NCBI GenBank assembly: GCA_021790935.1
Contig: JAJYFL010000016.1
Span: forward strand, 1 to 49,073
Origin: a bacterium
Lineage (GTDB): Bacteria; Vulcanimicrobiota; Vulcanimicrobiia; Vulcanimicrobiales; Vulcanimicrobiaceae
Direction: 5' to 3'
Length of the DNA: 49,073 bases
A program made the position numbers and the translations under genes. Position 1 is the first letter of the stretch. The number at the start of each line of letters is the position of its first letter. Below are positions 23,921 to 33,261 of this stretch, piece by piece. The notes beneath the pieces were generated by a model. The model was not told where the DNA came from, searched no databases, and saw only the letters and a program-made list of their open reading frames with translations.

Positions 23921-23986
23921 GTCTGGCGGCACGTCAAGCGTCACGACCGCGGGGGATTATTCTTCGACGCTGTGGGAGAAACCAGA

Positions 23987-24103
23987 ATGCGGATCGGACT
24001 CCTCGATTGCGGAACCGTTGGGCGAGCGCTCGTCGATGGTCACCCCGCGGCAATTGCCGCCGTCGCGCGTTCGCAGTCTCTTCGCGGCGCGAGCCAACGG
24101 TGA
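23987..24103 (+). CDS. 38-codon ORF overlapping the Nramp start
   Basis: It starts ATG and reads MRIGLLDCGTVGRALVDG, like the nucleotide-binding N-terminus of homoserine dehydrogenases, then ends in TGA. That stop overlaps the GTG start of the transporter in GTGA. It may be a leader peptide coupling translation, or a chance fragment of a dehydrogenase gene left by rearrangement. There is no further dehydrogenase sequence. Confidence 0.35.
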   Translation: MRIGLLDCGTVGRALVDGHPAAIAAVARSQSLRGASQR

Positions 24104-25338
24104 AGCGCACGCGGGTGTCCGAACGGTTGCGAACGATGGTGCCCGGCATCGTTTCGGCCGCGTCCGACAACGATCCCACGACCGTCGCATCGCTCGCCGT
24201 CATCGGATCGACTACCGTGTATACGCTGGGGTGGCTGGTTCTGCTGGTCATCCCGATGCTGGCCGCCATCCAAGCGATCAGCTCCCAAATAGGTGCCGTC
24301 ACCAAACGGGGTCTCGAAGATCTCGTTCGCCGGCGCCATGGTGCGTTCGCCGCGATAGTCGTGCTCGTCGCCGTTCTATGCGTCAATATCTTAACGTTCG
24401 CGGCCGATTTGGAAGGCGGCGCCTCCGCGCTTCAATTGCTTTCGCACGCATCCTACCTCTGGTGGATCGTGCCGCTCGCCGCAGTCAGTCTCGCCGTCCT
24501 GATCTTGGGAAACTACGCAAAGATTGAGCGTATCCTCGTGTACATTCCGCTTGCGTTCATCACGTATGTGATTGCGGCATTCTTGGCGCACCCGCATTGG
24601 GGCGATGTGCTGCGCGGGACTTTCTTGCCGCACATTCGCCGCACCCAGGACTATTTTGCCGGCGCGATCGCACTCTTGGGCACGACGCTCACCGCATATG
24701 CCTACGTGTGGCAGCAAGTCGAGATGACCGAGGAGCCTCCACCGATTCGGCGCATCGGCCTGGTCCAGCTCGATGCAACGGGAGGCGCAGTGGCTGCCGG
24801 CGTCACCTTTTGGTTCATCGTCGTCGCGACCGGCGCCACCCTGGGAGTGACGCATCGCCACGTGCAGACCGCGGCGGAAGCGGCCTCCGCGCTGGCGCCG
24901 GTTGCGGGGCGTTTTGCCCCGTACCTCTTCGGCGTCGGACTCTTGGGTTCGGCGCTGCTCGCACTTCCGGTGCTGCTCGCCACGTCGGCGTACGTGGTCA
25001 GCGAAATGTTCCGGTGGGTCGCAAAGCTCGATGCCGGATTCTTCCGGGCTCAACGTTTCTATTCGACGATGCTGGTCATCGCCGTCATCGGCTGCGGGAT
25101 CGCCTTTGCGGGCATTTCGCCAATCAGCCTGCTCTTCACGAGTTCGATCGTGGGTGGCATCGCCACCCCCGTCACGCTTGTCTTCATGCTGTTGGCCGCA
25201 AACGACACGGCAAGCATGGGCGAGCACACCGTCGCGCCGTGGCTGCGTTTTGTGGGGTGGGCAACGACAGCGGTTGTCACCTTCGCGGCCATCGCGTTCT
25301 TGGTAACCACCTTCGATCCACACGTTTTGGGATCGTAA
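24100..25338 (+). CDS. Nramp family divalent metal transporter
   Basis: A 412-residue polytopic membrane protein. The first helix has VPGIVSAASDNDPTTVASLAVIG, the Nramp motif (normally DPGN) in the variant DNDP. About eleven hydrophobic segments follow, with LTFAADLEGGASALQLL as helix 3-4 and LLGTTLTAYAYVWQQVE in place of the conserved helix 6 MPH motif. These changes suggest a substrate other than the usual Mn2+/Fe2+, as in Nramp-related Mg2+ or Al3+ carriers. GTG at 24100 was chosen; ATG at 24136 is an alternative but begins just before the motif. It is followed by an MFS gene on the same strand. Confidence 0.8.
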   Translation: MKRTRVSERLRTMVPGIVSAASDNDPTTVASLAVIGSTTVYTLGWLVLLVIPMLAAIQAISSQIGAVTKRGLEDLVRRRHGAFAAIVVLVAVLCVNILTFAADLEGGASALQLLSHASYLWWIVPLAAVSLAVLILGNYAKIERILVYIPLAFITYVIAAFLAHPHWGDVLRGTFLPHIRRTQDYFAGAIALLGTTLTAYAYVWQQVEMTEEPPPIRRIGLVQLDATGGAVAAGVTFWFIVVATGATLGVTHRHVQTAAEAASALAPVAGRFAPYLFGVGLLGSALLALPVLLATSAYVVSEMFRWVAKLDAGFFRAQRFYSTMLVIAVIGCGIAFAGISPISLLFTSSIVGGIATPVTLVFMLLAANDTASMGEHTVAPWLRFVGWATTAVVTFAAIAFLVTTFDPHVLGS

Positions 25339-25373
25339 GGGTCTGCGAGAACGAAACGACCGATCGGAATATA

Positions 25374-26819
25374 ATGAACGTCCATCCCGACCACGCCGCT
25401 ATGACGCGGATGCTGGACGAGAGTCCGATGCGCGCTATCCATTACCGCCTGTGGGCACTGTCCACGGGAGGCACGCTACTCAGCGGCGTGTCGATGTTTA
25501 TGCTTGGAGTGGCACTGCCCCTGGTCATTCCCGTTTTCCACATGCGAGCCCATATGATCGGCCTGATTGCCGCCATGCTCATGGCCGGCACGGTACTCGG
25601 TGCCCTGCTCGGCGGCCATCTCGCCGACCGCTTCGGTCGAAAGCCTATCCTCGTGCTGGATATGGCCCTGCTGACCATCGCTGCGGTGCTGAGCGCGCTA
25701 TCCACCGATGACACCATGCTCTTGATCTTTGAACTGCTGGTGGGGGTGGGCATCGGCATGGACTTCCCTGTCGGCAGCAGCTACGTGGCCGAATTCATGC
25801 CTCAAGGGCAACGTGGCCGTATGATGGCCGCCTCCATCTCCACCCAGTCCGCCGGCATGCTGTTTGCGGCCGCCATTACGCTCGTCCTTCTGGCCCAGAC
25901 GCAGCCAAACAATGCAATCTGGCGCTGGCTGCTGGCCAGCGAAGCCATCCTGACAATGCCTTACGTAGTCGCGCGCTTCAGCCTGCCGGAAAGCGTGCGC
26001 TGGTGTATGAGCCGCGGTCGTAATGCGGAGGCGGCTCGCGTGCTAACTCTTATCGCTCCGGCGCAGGCCGAGCGGCTACGCGCCATGGGGCAAGGCCTGG
26101 GCGCGGAGATCCATTACGTTGCCAAGGTCCCGAAAAAAACTACCCAACTGGGCATAGCAGCGCTGTTTTCAAAGGTATATTTGCGTCGAACGGCACTCGT
26201 CACTCTGCCATGGTTCCTAATGGATATGGCCACCTATGGCGTTGGCTTGTTCACGGCTATTCTGCTCGGCAACCTGCATCCTGCCGGAGGTAGCACAAAC
26301 ACAATTGGTCGCGACCTCGCTGACGCCCTCGCGAGCGGAAAGGTCGATCTCTTTCTCCTGCTCGGGTCCGTGGTCGCGCTCTGGGCAGTGCCCCGCTTCG
26401 GCCGTATCCACATGCAGTTATTGGGTTTTGCCGGCATGATGCTCGGCATGGGCCTAGCGTTCATCACTACCACGATGCACGGTGGGGCGACGGCGCATGC
26501 GGAGGTGATCTTTATCGGTTTCATTATCTTCAATCTGTTTATGAGCGCCGGGCCCAATGCGACCACCTTCATTCTGCCCACCGAGATGTACCCCACGCAG
26601 GTGCGTGCCTTCGGGGCTGGCTTTGCTGCTGCCATCGCTAAGATCGGGGCCACGCTGAGCGTATTCCTCTTGCCAGTCATCCAGGCAGATCTGGGCGTAC
26701 CGATAGTGCTCATCCTGATGAGTATCGTCAGCCTGCTCGGTCTGTTCTTCACCTATATCTTCCGCGTACAGGGCCGTGGGCTTACGCTGGAGGAACACCA
26801 CATCCCGGAGTCGCCCTAG
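25374..26819 (+). CDS. MFS transporter, sugar porter type
   Basis: A 481-residue major facilitator with twelve predicted helices. The loop 2-3 signature is GGHLADRFGRKPIL, the second half has WAVPRFGRIHMQLLGF, and PTEMYPTQVRAFGAGFAAAIAKIGA is the typical sugar/phosphate-porter segment before helix 11. The large central loop lies around residues 225-280. ATG at 25374 follows the Nramp stop by 35 bases. The protein resembles carriers for sugars, organic acids or phosphate; the substrate cannot be told. It is complete, unlike the MFS fragment at 22850. Confidence 0.88.
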   Translation: MNVHPDHAAMTRMLDESPMRAIHYRLWALSTGGTLLSGVSMFMLGVALPLVIPVFHMRAHMIGLIAAMLMAGTVLGALLGGHLADRFGRKPILVLDMALLTIAAVLSALSTDDTMLLIFELLVGVGIGMDFPVGSSYVAEFMPQGQRGRMMAASISTQSAGMLFAAAITLVLLAQTQPNNAIWRWLLASEAILTMPYVVARFSLPESVRWCMSRGRNAEAARVLTLIAPAQAERLRAMGQGLGAEIHYVAKVPKKTTQLGIAALFSKVYLRRTALVTLPWFLMDMATYGVGLFTAILLGNLHPAGGSTNTIGRDLADALASGKVDLFLLLGSVVALWAVPRFGRIHMQLLGFAGMMLGMGLAFITTTMHGGATAHAEVIFIGFIIFNLFMSAGPNATTFILPTEMYPTQVRAFGAGFAAAIAKIGATLSVFLLPVIQADLGVPIVLILMSIVSLLGLFFTYIFRVQGRGLTLEEHHIPESP

Positions 26820-26906
26820 GAGTTTGTCTGACTTGAGCGCGTTTCCGTCTTTGGGCCGCCCATGCCCGAATAGTTGCCGTTGCTATCTTCGTGCGCGAAC
26901 GTTCTC

Positions 26907-28181
26907 CTAGAGTTTGTCGCCGGCTGCGCGGCGCAGCGCCGCGGCGGCGATATCGAAACGAGCTTGCGCGCGCAGCACGGCTTCTCTGGCGTTTGCGGTA
27001 ACCGCTAACGCATCGAGAACTTCGAGTTGGATCCCTTTGCCGGAGCGCTGGCGCAGCTGCGTTACCTGCAACGTCTTTTCGGCGTCGACGAGGCCGGTTT
27101 GCGCGGTTTCCACGTTGCGCCGTGCAGCCGTGAGTTCGCGCCAGGCATTGGCGACGTCGCGCCGTACCGACAACTCGCGCCGCTCCAATTCGATCTGCGC
27201 CTTGGCGAGTTCCGCATCCGCTTGCGCGACGGCCGCGCCACGCGCGCCGCCGTCGATGAGGGGCAACGAGACCGTAACGCCGATCTGCGAACCGGCCGCG
27301 CCGAGCGGAGGCGCCGAGGCTCCGTTATAGGTTTGGGCGGAGAGCGTCGCCAGCGGCGCATAGGCCGTCTTCGCTGCGCGCAGTGTGGACGCCGCGGCAT
27401 CGACGCGCGATCGCGCAGCCGCGATCTCCGGGCGCTGCCGTAAGGCTCGCGCGGTAGCCGACGGAAGCGTGTCGTCGAACGGCTCCGGATCGAGGCCGTC
27501 CGCGAGCGTCATTCGCGATCGAAGACCGAGATCGAGCAGGGTCAAGAGGTCGTTGCGCGTCTCGTCCCGGCGTGCGTCGGCATCCTCCTGCGCCTGCTCG
27601 GCACTGGCTAGGGCGGCGCGCGCCTGAGCCAGCACGTAGGTTGCGGCTTTGCCCGCTCGCACGCGCAATGCGACCACGCGCACGTTCTCTCGTTGTTCGG
27701 AGACGTCGGCTCTGCGGGCAGCCGCGACGGACCCCGCGAGCACGGCCAGATCGTACGCCTGCACCGCCGCAAACGCGGCGTCGTTAGTTGCTGCCGACAG
27801 ATCTCCCGATACCGCCGCGGCGGAGAATCTACCGGCGCGAGCTCGCGCCGCTCCCGGAAGGTTCACGAGCGGAACCGCGAGCGATACGCCGACGTAGCTT
27901 TGGCGCGCAACCGGCATCCCAAGCTGAGGCATGTTGACATCGCTTGCCGTTCCCGCAACCGAGAGTTGGGGCAGGATTCCGGCCCGGTCTCCGCGCGCCG
28001 CCGCGGACGCCGCCCGGGCCTCCGCTCGCGCGATGCGGACCTCGAAACCCTGGCTCGTTGCGAGCGCAATCGCTTGCGCGCGCGTGAGCGGCCCGTTCCA
28101 TACCTGCGCGGCGTGCGAATCCGCCAAGGCCGCGCGCGCGAGCAACGCGATGAGTACGGCAACTAACGCCACTCTACGCAT
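26907..28181 (-). CDS. TolC-family outer membrane channel
   Basis: A 424-residue outer membrane efflux protein with a signal peptide (MRRVALVAVLIALLARAALA). Two internal repeats each carry long amphipathic helices rich in Ala, Arg and Glu (for example around residues 45-75, 150-200, 320-400), which form the periplasmic alpha barrel. The start overlaps the end of the RND pump gene by 8 bases. It is the last gene of the BlaI-BlaR1-MFP-RND operon and would provide the exit duct. Confidence 0.9.
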   Translation of the reverse strand: MRRVALVAVLIALLARAALADSHAAQVWNGPLTRAQAIALATSQGFEVRIARAEARAASAAARGDRAGILPQLSVAGTASDVNMPQLGMPVARQSYVGVSLAVPLVNLPGAARARAGRFSAAAVSGDLSAATNDAAFAAVQAYDLAVLAGSVAAARRADVSEQRENVRVVALRVRAGKAATYVLAQARAALASAEQAQEDADARRDETRNDLLTLLDLGLRSRMTLADGLDPEPFDDTLPSATARALRQRPEIAAARSRVDAAASTLRAAKTAYAPLATLSAQTYNGASAPPLGAAGSQIGVTVSLPLIDGGARGAAVAQADAELAKAQIELERRELSVRRDVANAWRELTAARRNVETAQTGLVDAEKTLQVTQLRQRSGKGIQLEVLDALAVTANAREAVLRAQARFDIAAAALRRAAGDKL

Positions 28182-31100
28182 CGTGCGGCTCCGTCGCAGG
28201 CCGGGCGCGCCGTGCCCGCCACCAAAGACCGAGATCGTCGAAACTCGCGTGCAGCACGGGAACGACCAAGAGCGTCAGCACCGTCGAGATGGTCAGGCCG
28301 CCGATGATCACGGTCGCAAGCGAGGAGTATGCGTCAAGGCCGGTCTTCGGGAAGAACGCGACGGGAACGAGTACGACGACGCTTACGATCGTCGTCATCA
28401 GGATTGGCCGCAGACGGATCGGGCCCGCTTCCAAGATTGCGGCGTCGCGTTCCATACCCTCCTTACGCTTGCGCACGATCAGATCGAGCAGGAGGATCGC
28501 ATTGCTCACGGCCATGCCGTTCGCGACCACGATGCCGAGAATCGAGACCGTCGAGAAGTTCTGGTGCGCGAGCAGCAAGGCGCCGAAGATGCCCAGAAGT
28601 TCCAGCGGAATCGCGAACAGCATCTCCAGCGGCCGCACGAAGGAGCGGAACTGCGCGACGAGCAGAAGGAAGACAAAGACGATCGCGAGCTTCATGGCAT
28701 CGATGAGGCGAGCGAAGCTCGACGTCATCTCGGTCATGTCGCCGCGCAATTCGATGCCGTAGCCGACGGGGAAGGCAATCTGCGCGAGCGCGAGCGTCTC
28801 CACGCTCGTCTCGAGCGCCATCGTACCCGGACCACCCTTGCGATAGTATCCGAGCACCGAGACCGTGCGCCGCAGATCGTGGTGCTCGATCAGCGTCGGA
28901 CCGACCGATCGCTCGATGCGTGCCACCGCACTCAGCGGTACGACGGTGCCGCTATTGCCGACGATCTGCACGTCCGAAAGATCGCCCGTCACGTTGCGGT
29001 CCCGCCGCGCATAGCGAACCAAGATCGTGTCGTGGCGGAGGTTCTCCGGATTGAAGTACTGCGTCGTCAGCCCGCCGTGCGTGGCATAATACGCCTGCGA
29101 CAGAACGTCCTCCGGCGTGAGCCCGAGTTGCGAAGCCCGGGTCCGGTCGACGATCACGCGTTCTTCGGGCTGCGCAAGCGCCGACGAGGTTCCCACTTGC
29201 ACGAGGCCCGGGACGCCCCGGGCGATCGCCGCGACCCGTGCGGCGAGCTCGTGCAGCTCGACCAGGTTTGGACCGTACACCAGCAGGTCCACCGGCGCGG
29301 CGGTCGTCGACATCACGTCGCTGCCCATCGCTTGGAGTGCTACGCGGCGCAGGCCCGGCACCGTTCCCGTCGTTTGCTTGTAGACCGCGTCCATAACCTG
29401 CCAAATCGTCCGCCGGCGTTGCCCCTTCGGAGTGAGCGTGATGAGAAACGAGGCGGCGTCGACGCCGTTCATCGCCTGTCCCGTGAAATATGTCCCGCCG
29501 GCCTGCTCGCCGATCTCCGCCGATACTTTCTGCACCTCCGGCTGCGCGAGCAGGATACGCTCGAAAGCCTCCGCCTTCTTGCGCATCGCGGCGAAGGAGG
29601 TTCCGGGGTCGGCTTCGAGATACGCGCTTGCCTGGCCGGTGTCGGCGAGCGGCATCATCTCGCTTCCGATGAACGGGAAGAGTGCGACGCCCAGGTAGGT
29701 TGCAATCGCGGCTGCGGCCAGCACCGTAACGCGGTTGCGCAGACTCCACCGCAAAGCAGAACCGTAGCCAGTCTCGAGGCGCGTGAGCCCGCGATGCACG
29801 GGCGCGAGTATCCTCGCAACCGCAACGTCCAGACGCGTCCGCCACGCCGGCGCGTTCCCCGCTCCGAAAAAGAGGTGAGCGGCCAGCAGCGGCGTGAGCG
29901 TCACCGAAACGAGAAGCGACGCGAGCAGCGCGAAGATGATCGGCCAGACCAAGCCGACGAACATGATCTGCGTGATGCCGCCGCTGGTCATCAGCGGGAA
30001 GACCGCCACGATCATCACGCCGGTCGCCGCACTAATCGGCAGGATGACTTCAAGGGTTCCGTCCACTGCAGCTTGGGCCGGCGGCTTGCCTTTCGCGAGA
30101 TGCCGGTGAACGGAGTGGATGACGACGATAGAGTCGTCCACGAGCCGCCCGATCGCGAGCAGCAAGCCTACGAGCGTCGAGCTGTTGATCGAGAAACCCA
30201 TCGGCGCGAAGAGCAGTATGGCGATGCCGAGGCAGGTCGGGATCGACGTCATGACGATGAGCGTCGCGCTCACGTCTTCGAGGAAGATCAAGAGCACGAG
30301 GCCTGCCAGCACGACGCTGACGAGCAACTCCTCGTACATGTTGCGCTGCAGAGCCGAAACGAAACGAGCGTTGTCGTAAGCGGGGGTGAACTTCATCCCG
30401 GGATGCGCCCGCTCGATCGCGGCGATGCGTTGCATGACCGCCGCAATCACGCGCGGCGAACTCGCCGTCGGATTCTCGATCACCGAAACTTCGACTGCGG
30501 GCTTCCCATTAAACTCGTATGCGGAGCGCTGCTCTGCCGGGCCGTCAACCACGCTTGCGACGTCTCGAAGGTAGACGGTGCGGCCGCCGACCGTTGCGAG
30601 TGGATAAGCGAGCATCTGCGAAGCCAGCGTTACGCGGTTAGGCCCGAGCACGAGCGTCTCCCGCGATCCGCCGGTGATGGTGCCCGCCGACCGGCTGATG
30701 TTCTGGCGGTCGATCGCGTCCTTGATATCGAGCAGCGAGAGGCCGTACGACGCGGCTTCGCTCCGGCCGACGATAACCTTCAGCTGGCGCTCGCGCCCCC
30801 CGAAGACCTGCACCGTCTTGACGTCCGGGACCGTCTTCAGATCTCTGACGACCTGGTTCGCAGCGAACTGACGCAGATCGAGCGGGCTCCACCCGGCGCC
30901 GGTGACGGCGAGCTGGAGGACCGGCGTGTTGAGCGGGTCCACCGGGATGACCCATGAGGGCTTGAGATTCGCCCGATCGTATGGCAGATCGGCCTGCGCC
31001 TGCTGCACGAGTTGTTGCACGTCCACGAGCGCCCGGCGCATATCGTAGCCGTAATGGAACTGCAGCGTGACCATCGAGAGGCCCGGCTGCGATATCGATT

Positions 31101-31356
31101 TGACGTAGCGGACGCCCTGCAGATCGGTCATCCGCTCTTCCATCGGTTTGGAGAAGTACGTCTCGACGTCTTGCGGCGAATAGCCGGGGACCATCGTGAC
31201 GACGGCGATCTGCGGGCTCTCGACGTAGGGCATCATGCGCGTCGGAAGAACGAAGAGCGCGCTCGCGATGGCAGCGGCGACCAGCCCGATGTAGAGCGCC
31301 ATGACGGCGTGCGGGTTGCGCAGCGCCCAGGCCGGGACCGAGAACTTGCCGTTCAC
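28174..31356 (-). CDS. RND family efflux pump, inner membrane subunit
   Basis: A 1,060-residue HAE1/HME-type pump with twelve predicted helices and two large periplasmic loops. Helix 4 has GLLLAIGRLVDDSIVVIHSVHRHL, with adjacent acidic residues of the proton relay. Other family marks are ESPQIAVVTMVPGYSPQDVE near the N-terminus, the repeat after helix 7, and ILEAGPIRLRPILMTTIVSVVVLVPVAF near the C-terminus. The start overlaps the MFP gene by 4 bases and the end overlaps the TolC gene. The substrate is unknown; the FixH-containing partner suggests metal ions but does not prove it. Confidence 0.93.
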   Translation of the reverse strand: MNGKFSVPAWALRNPHAVMALYIGLVAAAIASALFVLPTRMMPYVESPQIAVVTMVPGYSPQDVETYFSKPMEERMTDLQGVRYVKSISQPGLSMVTLQFHYGYDMRRALVDVQQLVQQAQADLPYDRANLKPSWVIPVDPLNTPVLQLAVTGAGWSPLDLRQFAANQVVRDLKTVPDVKTVQVFGGRERQLKVIVGRSEAASYGLSLLDIKDAIDRQNISRSAGTITGGSRETLVLGPNRVTLASQMLAYPLATVGGRTVYLRDVASVVDGPAEQRSAYEFNGKPAVEVSVIENPTASSPRVIAAVMQRIAAIERAHPGMKFTPAYDNARFVSALQRNMYEELLVSVVLAGLVLLIFLEDVSATLIVMTSIPTCLGIAILLFAPMGFSINSSTLVGLLLAIGRLVDDSIVVIHSVHRHLAKGKPPAQAAVDGTLEVILPISAATGVMIVAVFPLMTSGGITQIMFVGLVWPIIFALLASLLVSVTLTPLLAAHLFFGAGNAPAWRTRLDVAVARILAPVHRGLTRLETGYGSALRWSLRNRVTVLAAAAIATYLGVALFPFIGSEMMPLADTGQASAYLEADPGTSFAAMRKKAEAFERILLAQPEVQKVSAEIGEQAGGTYFTGQAMNGVDAASFLITLTPKGQRRRTIWQVMDAVYKQTTGTVPGLRRVALQAMGSDVMSTTAAPVDLLVYGPNLVELHELAARVAAIARGVPGLVQVGTSSALAQPEERVIVDRTRASQLGLTPEDVLSQAYYATHGGLTTQYFNPENLRHDTILVRYARRDRNVTGDLSDVQIVGNSGTVVPLSAVARIERSVGPTLIEHHDLRRTVSVLGYYRKGGPGTMALETSVETLALAQIAFPVGYGIELRGDMTEMTSSFARLIDAMKLAIVFVFLLLVAQFRSFVRPLEMLFAIPLELLGIFGALLLAHQNFSTVSILGIVVANGMAVSNAILLLDLIVRKRKEGMERDAAILEAGPIRLRPILMTTIVSVVVLVPVAFFPKTGLDAYSSLATVIIGGLTISTVLTLLVVPVLHASFDDLGLWWRARRARPATEPHDA

Positions 31357-33242
31357 GAGCGCGCCCGCACCCGCGCTATCGGCTGGCCTTCCTGCAGATT
31401 CTGTGCGCCTTGCACGACGACCAGATCTCCGCGTTTCAACTTGCCTTTCACCGATGCTTGCCGGCCGTCATCGTAGAGTACCGCAACGGGGATGCGATGA
31501 GCGGTGCCGTTGACCTCGCTCCACACGGAGGCGTCGCCCGCGCTTCCAACGACCGCGCCGGACGGCACTTGCAGCGCTCCCTTCATCTGCGCCAAGTGTG
31601 CCGCGATCGTAACGCTTGCGTACATGCCGGGCCGCAAACGGTCGCCGGGATTGGCGACGACCGCTTCGACGATTGCCGTATGCGTCGCCGGATCGGCAGC
31701 GGGTTGTACGGAGGTCACGCGCGCGCGTATCGTCGCGCCGCCGTCGACCGTCGCGTCGAACCGCGCCCCGACGGCGATGCCGCGTAGATACTCCTGCGCG
31801 ACGTTCGCCGCGATGCGAACCTCTTTCACGACCGCGATTCGAAGCACCGGCGTCCCGGCCTGCACGGTGCTGCCCGGGTCGGCCAGACGCTTCACGACGA
31901 CGCCATCGCCGGGCGCGACGAGCCGCGTGTACCCGGCCAACGCTTCTTGGGCGGCGGCGTTCGAAGCCGCTGCGGCCGCGCGTTCTCGCGCCCCTTGCGC
32001 CTGCGCTCGCGTTATCGAAACTTGGGCGTTCGCGTCGGCTAGCGCCTTGCGCGCCGCTTGCGCGGCCGAGAACGCCGCCGTAGCCTGGGCGCGCTCGTCC
32101 GTGAACTCTTGCGGCGATACGGCACCGTGCGCGAGCAGGAACCGCTCGCGCGCCAATTCGCCGCGCCAGTAGCGGGCCCGCTCCTCTCTCGCGCTCAACT
32201 CCGCTCGCGCGATCGCCACGCCGTTCGGCGCGCTCTGCCGCGCTGCGATCCTTGCGGCGCGCGCCGAGGCGAGATCCGATCGCCAGCCGGCGCGAGCCGC
32301 CGCCGCCTGCGCCGCAAGATCCGGTTCGTCGAGAACGGCGACGACCTGGCCCGCGCTGACGAGATCGCCGTTATAGACGAAGACGTCTCGTAGAACGCCG
32401 GCCGTTCTGGCCGCAACGTCCTGCATGTCGTACGCTTCCACCACGCCGGGAACGGTGACGTGGCGGTCGGCGCCGGCCGCGCGCACGGGCGCGAGCGTGA
32501 CCGGGATGGGAGCGGTCCCCGGCACGTTTGACATCGCGGCCATATCCATCGCCGAAGGTGCGAAGCGATTCTGCAGAATGGCGCTCCCGAGAATCACCAC
32601 CAACGCAATCGCGGCGAGGAGGATCGTCGTCGGAGTGAACCACTGTGGTTTCGAGCCGCGGCGCTCGGCTTCGCGCGCGAACTGGAACGCGGCGATCGCC
32701 GCCAGTGCAAAGAGGATCGCCAACGCAAACGCCGCCGTCTGCCACACGCCCGCTTGCCCCGCGCTCATCGAAGACGCAGCACTCGCGCTTGCACTCGCCG
32801 TTGGGCGTGGGCTTGCGCTCATCGAAGACGCGCCGGGAACTTCGAAGGTGAACGTGGCCGAACCATTCACGCCACCGGCGAAGCGCAACACGACCGACCA
32901 CTGGGCCGCGCTTCCCATTGGCAGATCGAAGGTCCAGCGCCCCGGTTCTCCGGCGACGGCGCGCGCCGTTCCGGAGGCGCCGCTCATCCCCATGGCGGGC
33001 ATCGACGAAGAGAACGTGACCGCCGTCTTCGAGAGCACGCCGTTTGGGACGCCGGCGACGGTCACCGTGGCTGCTTCGGTCCCGAGCCGCGGCGGATCGG
33101 GAGAGAGCGCGAACGTCACACGCGCCGCGCCCACGTTCGAAACCATCGGCGACGCTGCCGCTACATGCGGAGAAAGCACCGCGATGCTTAGCACGAGTGC
33201 GAATGCGAAACAACGGCTAAGATGCTTAGCACTTGCGCGCAA
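31353..33242 (-). CDS. Membrane fusion protein with N-terminal FixH/YtkA-like domain
   Basis: A 629-residue protein starting at TTG 33242, 19 bases after blaR1. Order: signal peptide (about 1-30); a beta-sandwich domain (about 35-125) with ALSPDPPRLG, SSSMPAMGMSG and GRWTFDLPMGSAAQWSVVLRF, as in FixH/YtkA proteins; a Ser/Ala/Pro-rich linker; two membrane helices (about 170-230); then the RND adaptor part with ARTAGVLRDVFVYNGDLVSAGQVVAVLDEP, a long coiled coil, and GDGVVVKRLADPGSTVQAGTPVLRI. MPAMGM is a Met-rich stretch that could bind copper. The frame is open to 33545, but the upstream part is antisense to blaR1. Confidence 0.85.
   Translation of the reverse strand: MRASAKHLSRCFAFALVLSIAVLSPHVAAASPMVSNVGAARVTFALSPDPPRLGTEAATVTVAGVPNGVLSKTAVTFSSSMPAMGMSGASGTARAVAGEPGRWTFDLPMGSAAQWSVVLRFAGGVNGSATFTFEVPGASSMSASPRPTASASASAASSMSAGQAGVWQTAAFALAILFALAAIAAFQFAREAERRGSKPQWFTPTTILLAAIALVVILGSAILQNRFAPSAMDMAAMSNVPGTAPIPVTLAPVRAAGADRHVTVPGVVEAYDMQDVAARTAGVLRDVFVYNGDLVSAGQVVAVLDEPDLAAQAAAARAGWRSDLASARAARIAARQSAPNGVAIARAELSAREERARYWRGELARERFLLAHGAVSPQEFTDERAQATAAFSAAQAARKALADANAQVSITRAQAQGARERAAAAASNAAAQEALAGYTRLVAPGDGVVVKRLADPGSTVQAGTPVLRIAVVKEVRIAANVAQEYLRGIAVGARFDATVDGGATIRARVTSVQPAADPATHTAIVEAVVANPGDRLRPGMYASVTIAAHLAQMKGALQVPSGAVVGSAGDASVWSEVNGTAHRIPVAVLYDDGRQASVKGKLKRGDLVVVQGAQNLQEGQPIARVRARS
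33216..33230. promoter_or_regulatory. Candidate BlaI-type operator 2
   Basis: A perfect 15-bp palindrome GCTAAG-ATG-CTTAGC just inside the MFP gene (codons 5-9). It closely matches the site before blaI. A half site CTTAGC also lies at 33187-33192. BlaI/MecI/CopY-type repressors bind short palindromes of this size. Confidence 0.45.
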
Positions 33243-33261
33243 ATAGACGCCGGCGCGAGCG

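Noticed and set aside
23987-24103. Homoserine dehydrogenase gene
   Set aside because: Only the nucleotide-binding-like N-terminus is present and it stops after 38 codons; no catalytic part follows.
24391-25323. A 310-codon minus-strand frame opposite the Nramp gene
   Set aside because: Shadow frame with Arg/Asp/Gln-rich low-complexity content; the plus strand has a clear transporter.
26820-26906. Terminator between the convergent MFS and TolC genes
   Set aside because: A short GGGCCGCCC motif is present but no stable stem followed by a T-run on either strand.
27931-30957. A 1,008-codon open frame on the plus strand
   Set aside because: It is antisense to the RND pump and TolC genes, Arg/Asp/His-rich, and lacks any family motif. 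High GC content keeps this frame open.
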